This document shows positions 14,877 through 15,611 of a stretch of DNA of 15,611 bases, piece by piece. The notes below the pieces were generated by a model that saw only the letters and a list, made by a program, of their open reading frames with translations, did no database searches and was not told the DNA's origin. The stretch comes from UBA1858 sp964636225 (lineage in GTDB: Bacteria > Pseudomonadota > Gammaproteobacteria > UBA4575), in assembly GCA_964636225.1 (NCBI GenBank), contig CAZWQM010000027.1, forward strand, positions 1 through 15,611, in the 5' to 3' direction. The first letter of the stretch is position 1, and each line of letters starts with the position of its first letter. The position numbers were made by a program, and so were the translations under genes.

Positions 14877-14937
14877 TTCAAAAATTGGCTTCAGGAATGT
14901 ATTCGAATGACTGAGATGAGGCATTTATAAGCGCTTG

Positions 14938-14997
14938 AGGAAATTATTAAAAAATTATGAAAATAAGTGTTGATTAAATACAAAGAGGCACTATAAT
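14938..14997 (+). promoter_or_regulatory. rRNA promoter P1 with UP element
   Basis: TTGATT (14970-14975), 16 bp, and a perfect TATAAT (14992-14997), preceded by a nearly pure A/T block at about 14938-14966 that looks like an UP element. The bases after the -10 are GC-rich (CGCCC), typical of stable-RNA promoters under stringent control by ppGpp/DksA. The implied leader to the 16S 5' end is about 270 nt. Confidence 0.75.
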
Positions 14998-15058
14998 TCA
15001 CGCCCTCGTTCAGACAGGACGAGACATCCAACAAGATTATCTCTAACCACCTTTCATA

Positions 15059-15087
15059 TTGATTGTGGCAAGGTGTAGGGATAGAAT
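15059..15087 (+). promoter_or_regulatory. rRNA promoter P2
   Basis: TTGATT (15059-15064), 17 bp, TAGAAT (15082-15087), placed 90 bp after P1. Tandem P1/P2 spacing of this order is the standard arrangement of enteric rrn operons. Confidence 0.6.
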
Positions 15088-15096
15088 TGTCGGTCC

Positions 15097-15126
15097 ACTT
15101 CGCGCAAATGCCGAAGTCGTTTTTTT
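15097..15126 (+). terminator. Terminator-like hairpin in the rRNA leader
   Basis: ACTTCG pairs with CGAAGT, extended inward by GC/GC past one bulged C, closing on a four-base loop. Two bases later comes a run of seven T (15120-15126). This has the form of an intrinsic terminator but lies after both rRNA promoters. E. coli rrn leaders contain a comparable element, called tL. Confidence 0.55.
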
Positions 15127-15135
15127 ACAATATAT

Positions 15136-15158
15136 CAAGTGACTTGTGTGGGCACTTG
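15136..15158 (+). repeat. Leader hairpin with a GTGTGGGC loop segment
   Basis: Perfect 6-bp arms CAAGTG and CACTTG around 11 nt. It may belong to the long-range stem that RNase III cuts around pre-16S rRNA; the partner would lie beyond the window. Confidence 0.35.
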
Positions 15159-15230
15159 CGTTCGCTGTACAAAAAATCGAGCGTGAGTGACCTTATTCAA
15201 AACCTATATAACAGTAGGCTAGTGGTCATT

Positions 15231-15242
15231 TACTCTCAAAAA
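15231..15242 (+). promoter_or_regulatory. Possible boxA antitermination element
   Basis: TACTCTCAAAAA agrees with the E. coli rrn boxA TGCTCTTTAACA at eight of twelve bases and lies about 30 nt before the 16S gene, the expected place. The T-rich centre is not conserved, so this is tentative. Confidence 0.3.
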
Positions 15243-15247
15243 AGATT

Positions 15248-15264
15248 TGTCGCCATAAGCGACA
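15248..15264 (+). repeat. Hairpin just upstream of the 16S 5' end
   Basis: Perfect 6-bp arms TGTCGC and GCGACA around five bases, ending seven bases before mature 16S. It is a likely part of the leader structure used in 5' maturation. Confidence 0.45.
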
Positions 15265-15271
15265 GAAATTT

Positions 15272-15611
<340 letters not shown>

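Overview
The window is a stretch of gammaproteobacterial chromosome ending in the first 340 nt of a 16S rRNA gene. Three things point to Gammaproteobacteria: close matches in motif and layout to RppH, bacterioferritin/Bfd, ErpA and HemJ; the 16S 5' end; and the gene order argC - DUF6776 - bactofilin - erpA / anmK - M23 peptidase / tyrS - 16S. I recall that same order from the Pseudomonas aeruginosa PA0661-PA0668 area (from memory, not searched). I cannot name genus or family.

Layout. 1-756: 3' end of an SGNH esterase and a secreted 3D-domain protein. 757-1080: no convincing gene. 1081-2363: a HAD-IB phosphatase diverging from rppH. 2310-2827: the C-terminal remnant of a PepSY-TM gene, antisense to the rppH tail, then a gene-free stretch and the bfr terminator. 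2828-3713: bfr and bfd, the latter behind a promoter covered by a strong Fur-box match. 3819-6301: a DUF1461 membrane protein converging on a clc-hemJ operon. 6549-9320: argC, DUF6776, bactofilin and erpA, the last with an IscR-like site. 9376-12005: M23 endopeptidase and anmK on the minus strand. 12156-14820: tyrS and an MscS-family channel gene. 14821-15611: tandem rRNA promoters, leader and 16S.

Functional themes are iron and Fe-S handling (bfr, bfd, erpA, heme synthesis by hemJ), cell-wall remodelling and recycling (M23 peptidase, anmK, bactofilin), and translation (tyrS next to the rRNA operon).

The main surprise is gene decay. The bactofilin carries a stop at codon 4 plus a 1-nt deletion. 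The MscS gene carries a 1-nt frameshift and two in-frame stops. A PepSY-TM gene survives only as its last 77 codons. Every other gene longer than 300 nt reads cleanly, so the lesions are concentrated in dispensable envelope genes. That favours ongoing pseudogenisation over general sequencing error. I did not find a clearly new molecular system. The most novel-looking unit is the nearly fused DUF6776-bactofilin pair inside a peptidoglycan gene cluster, here with the bactofilin half broken.
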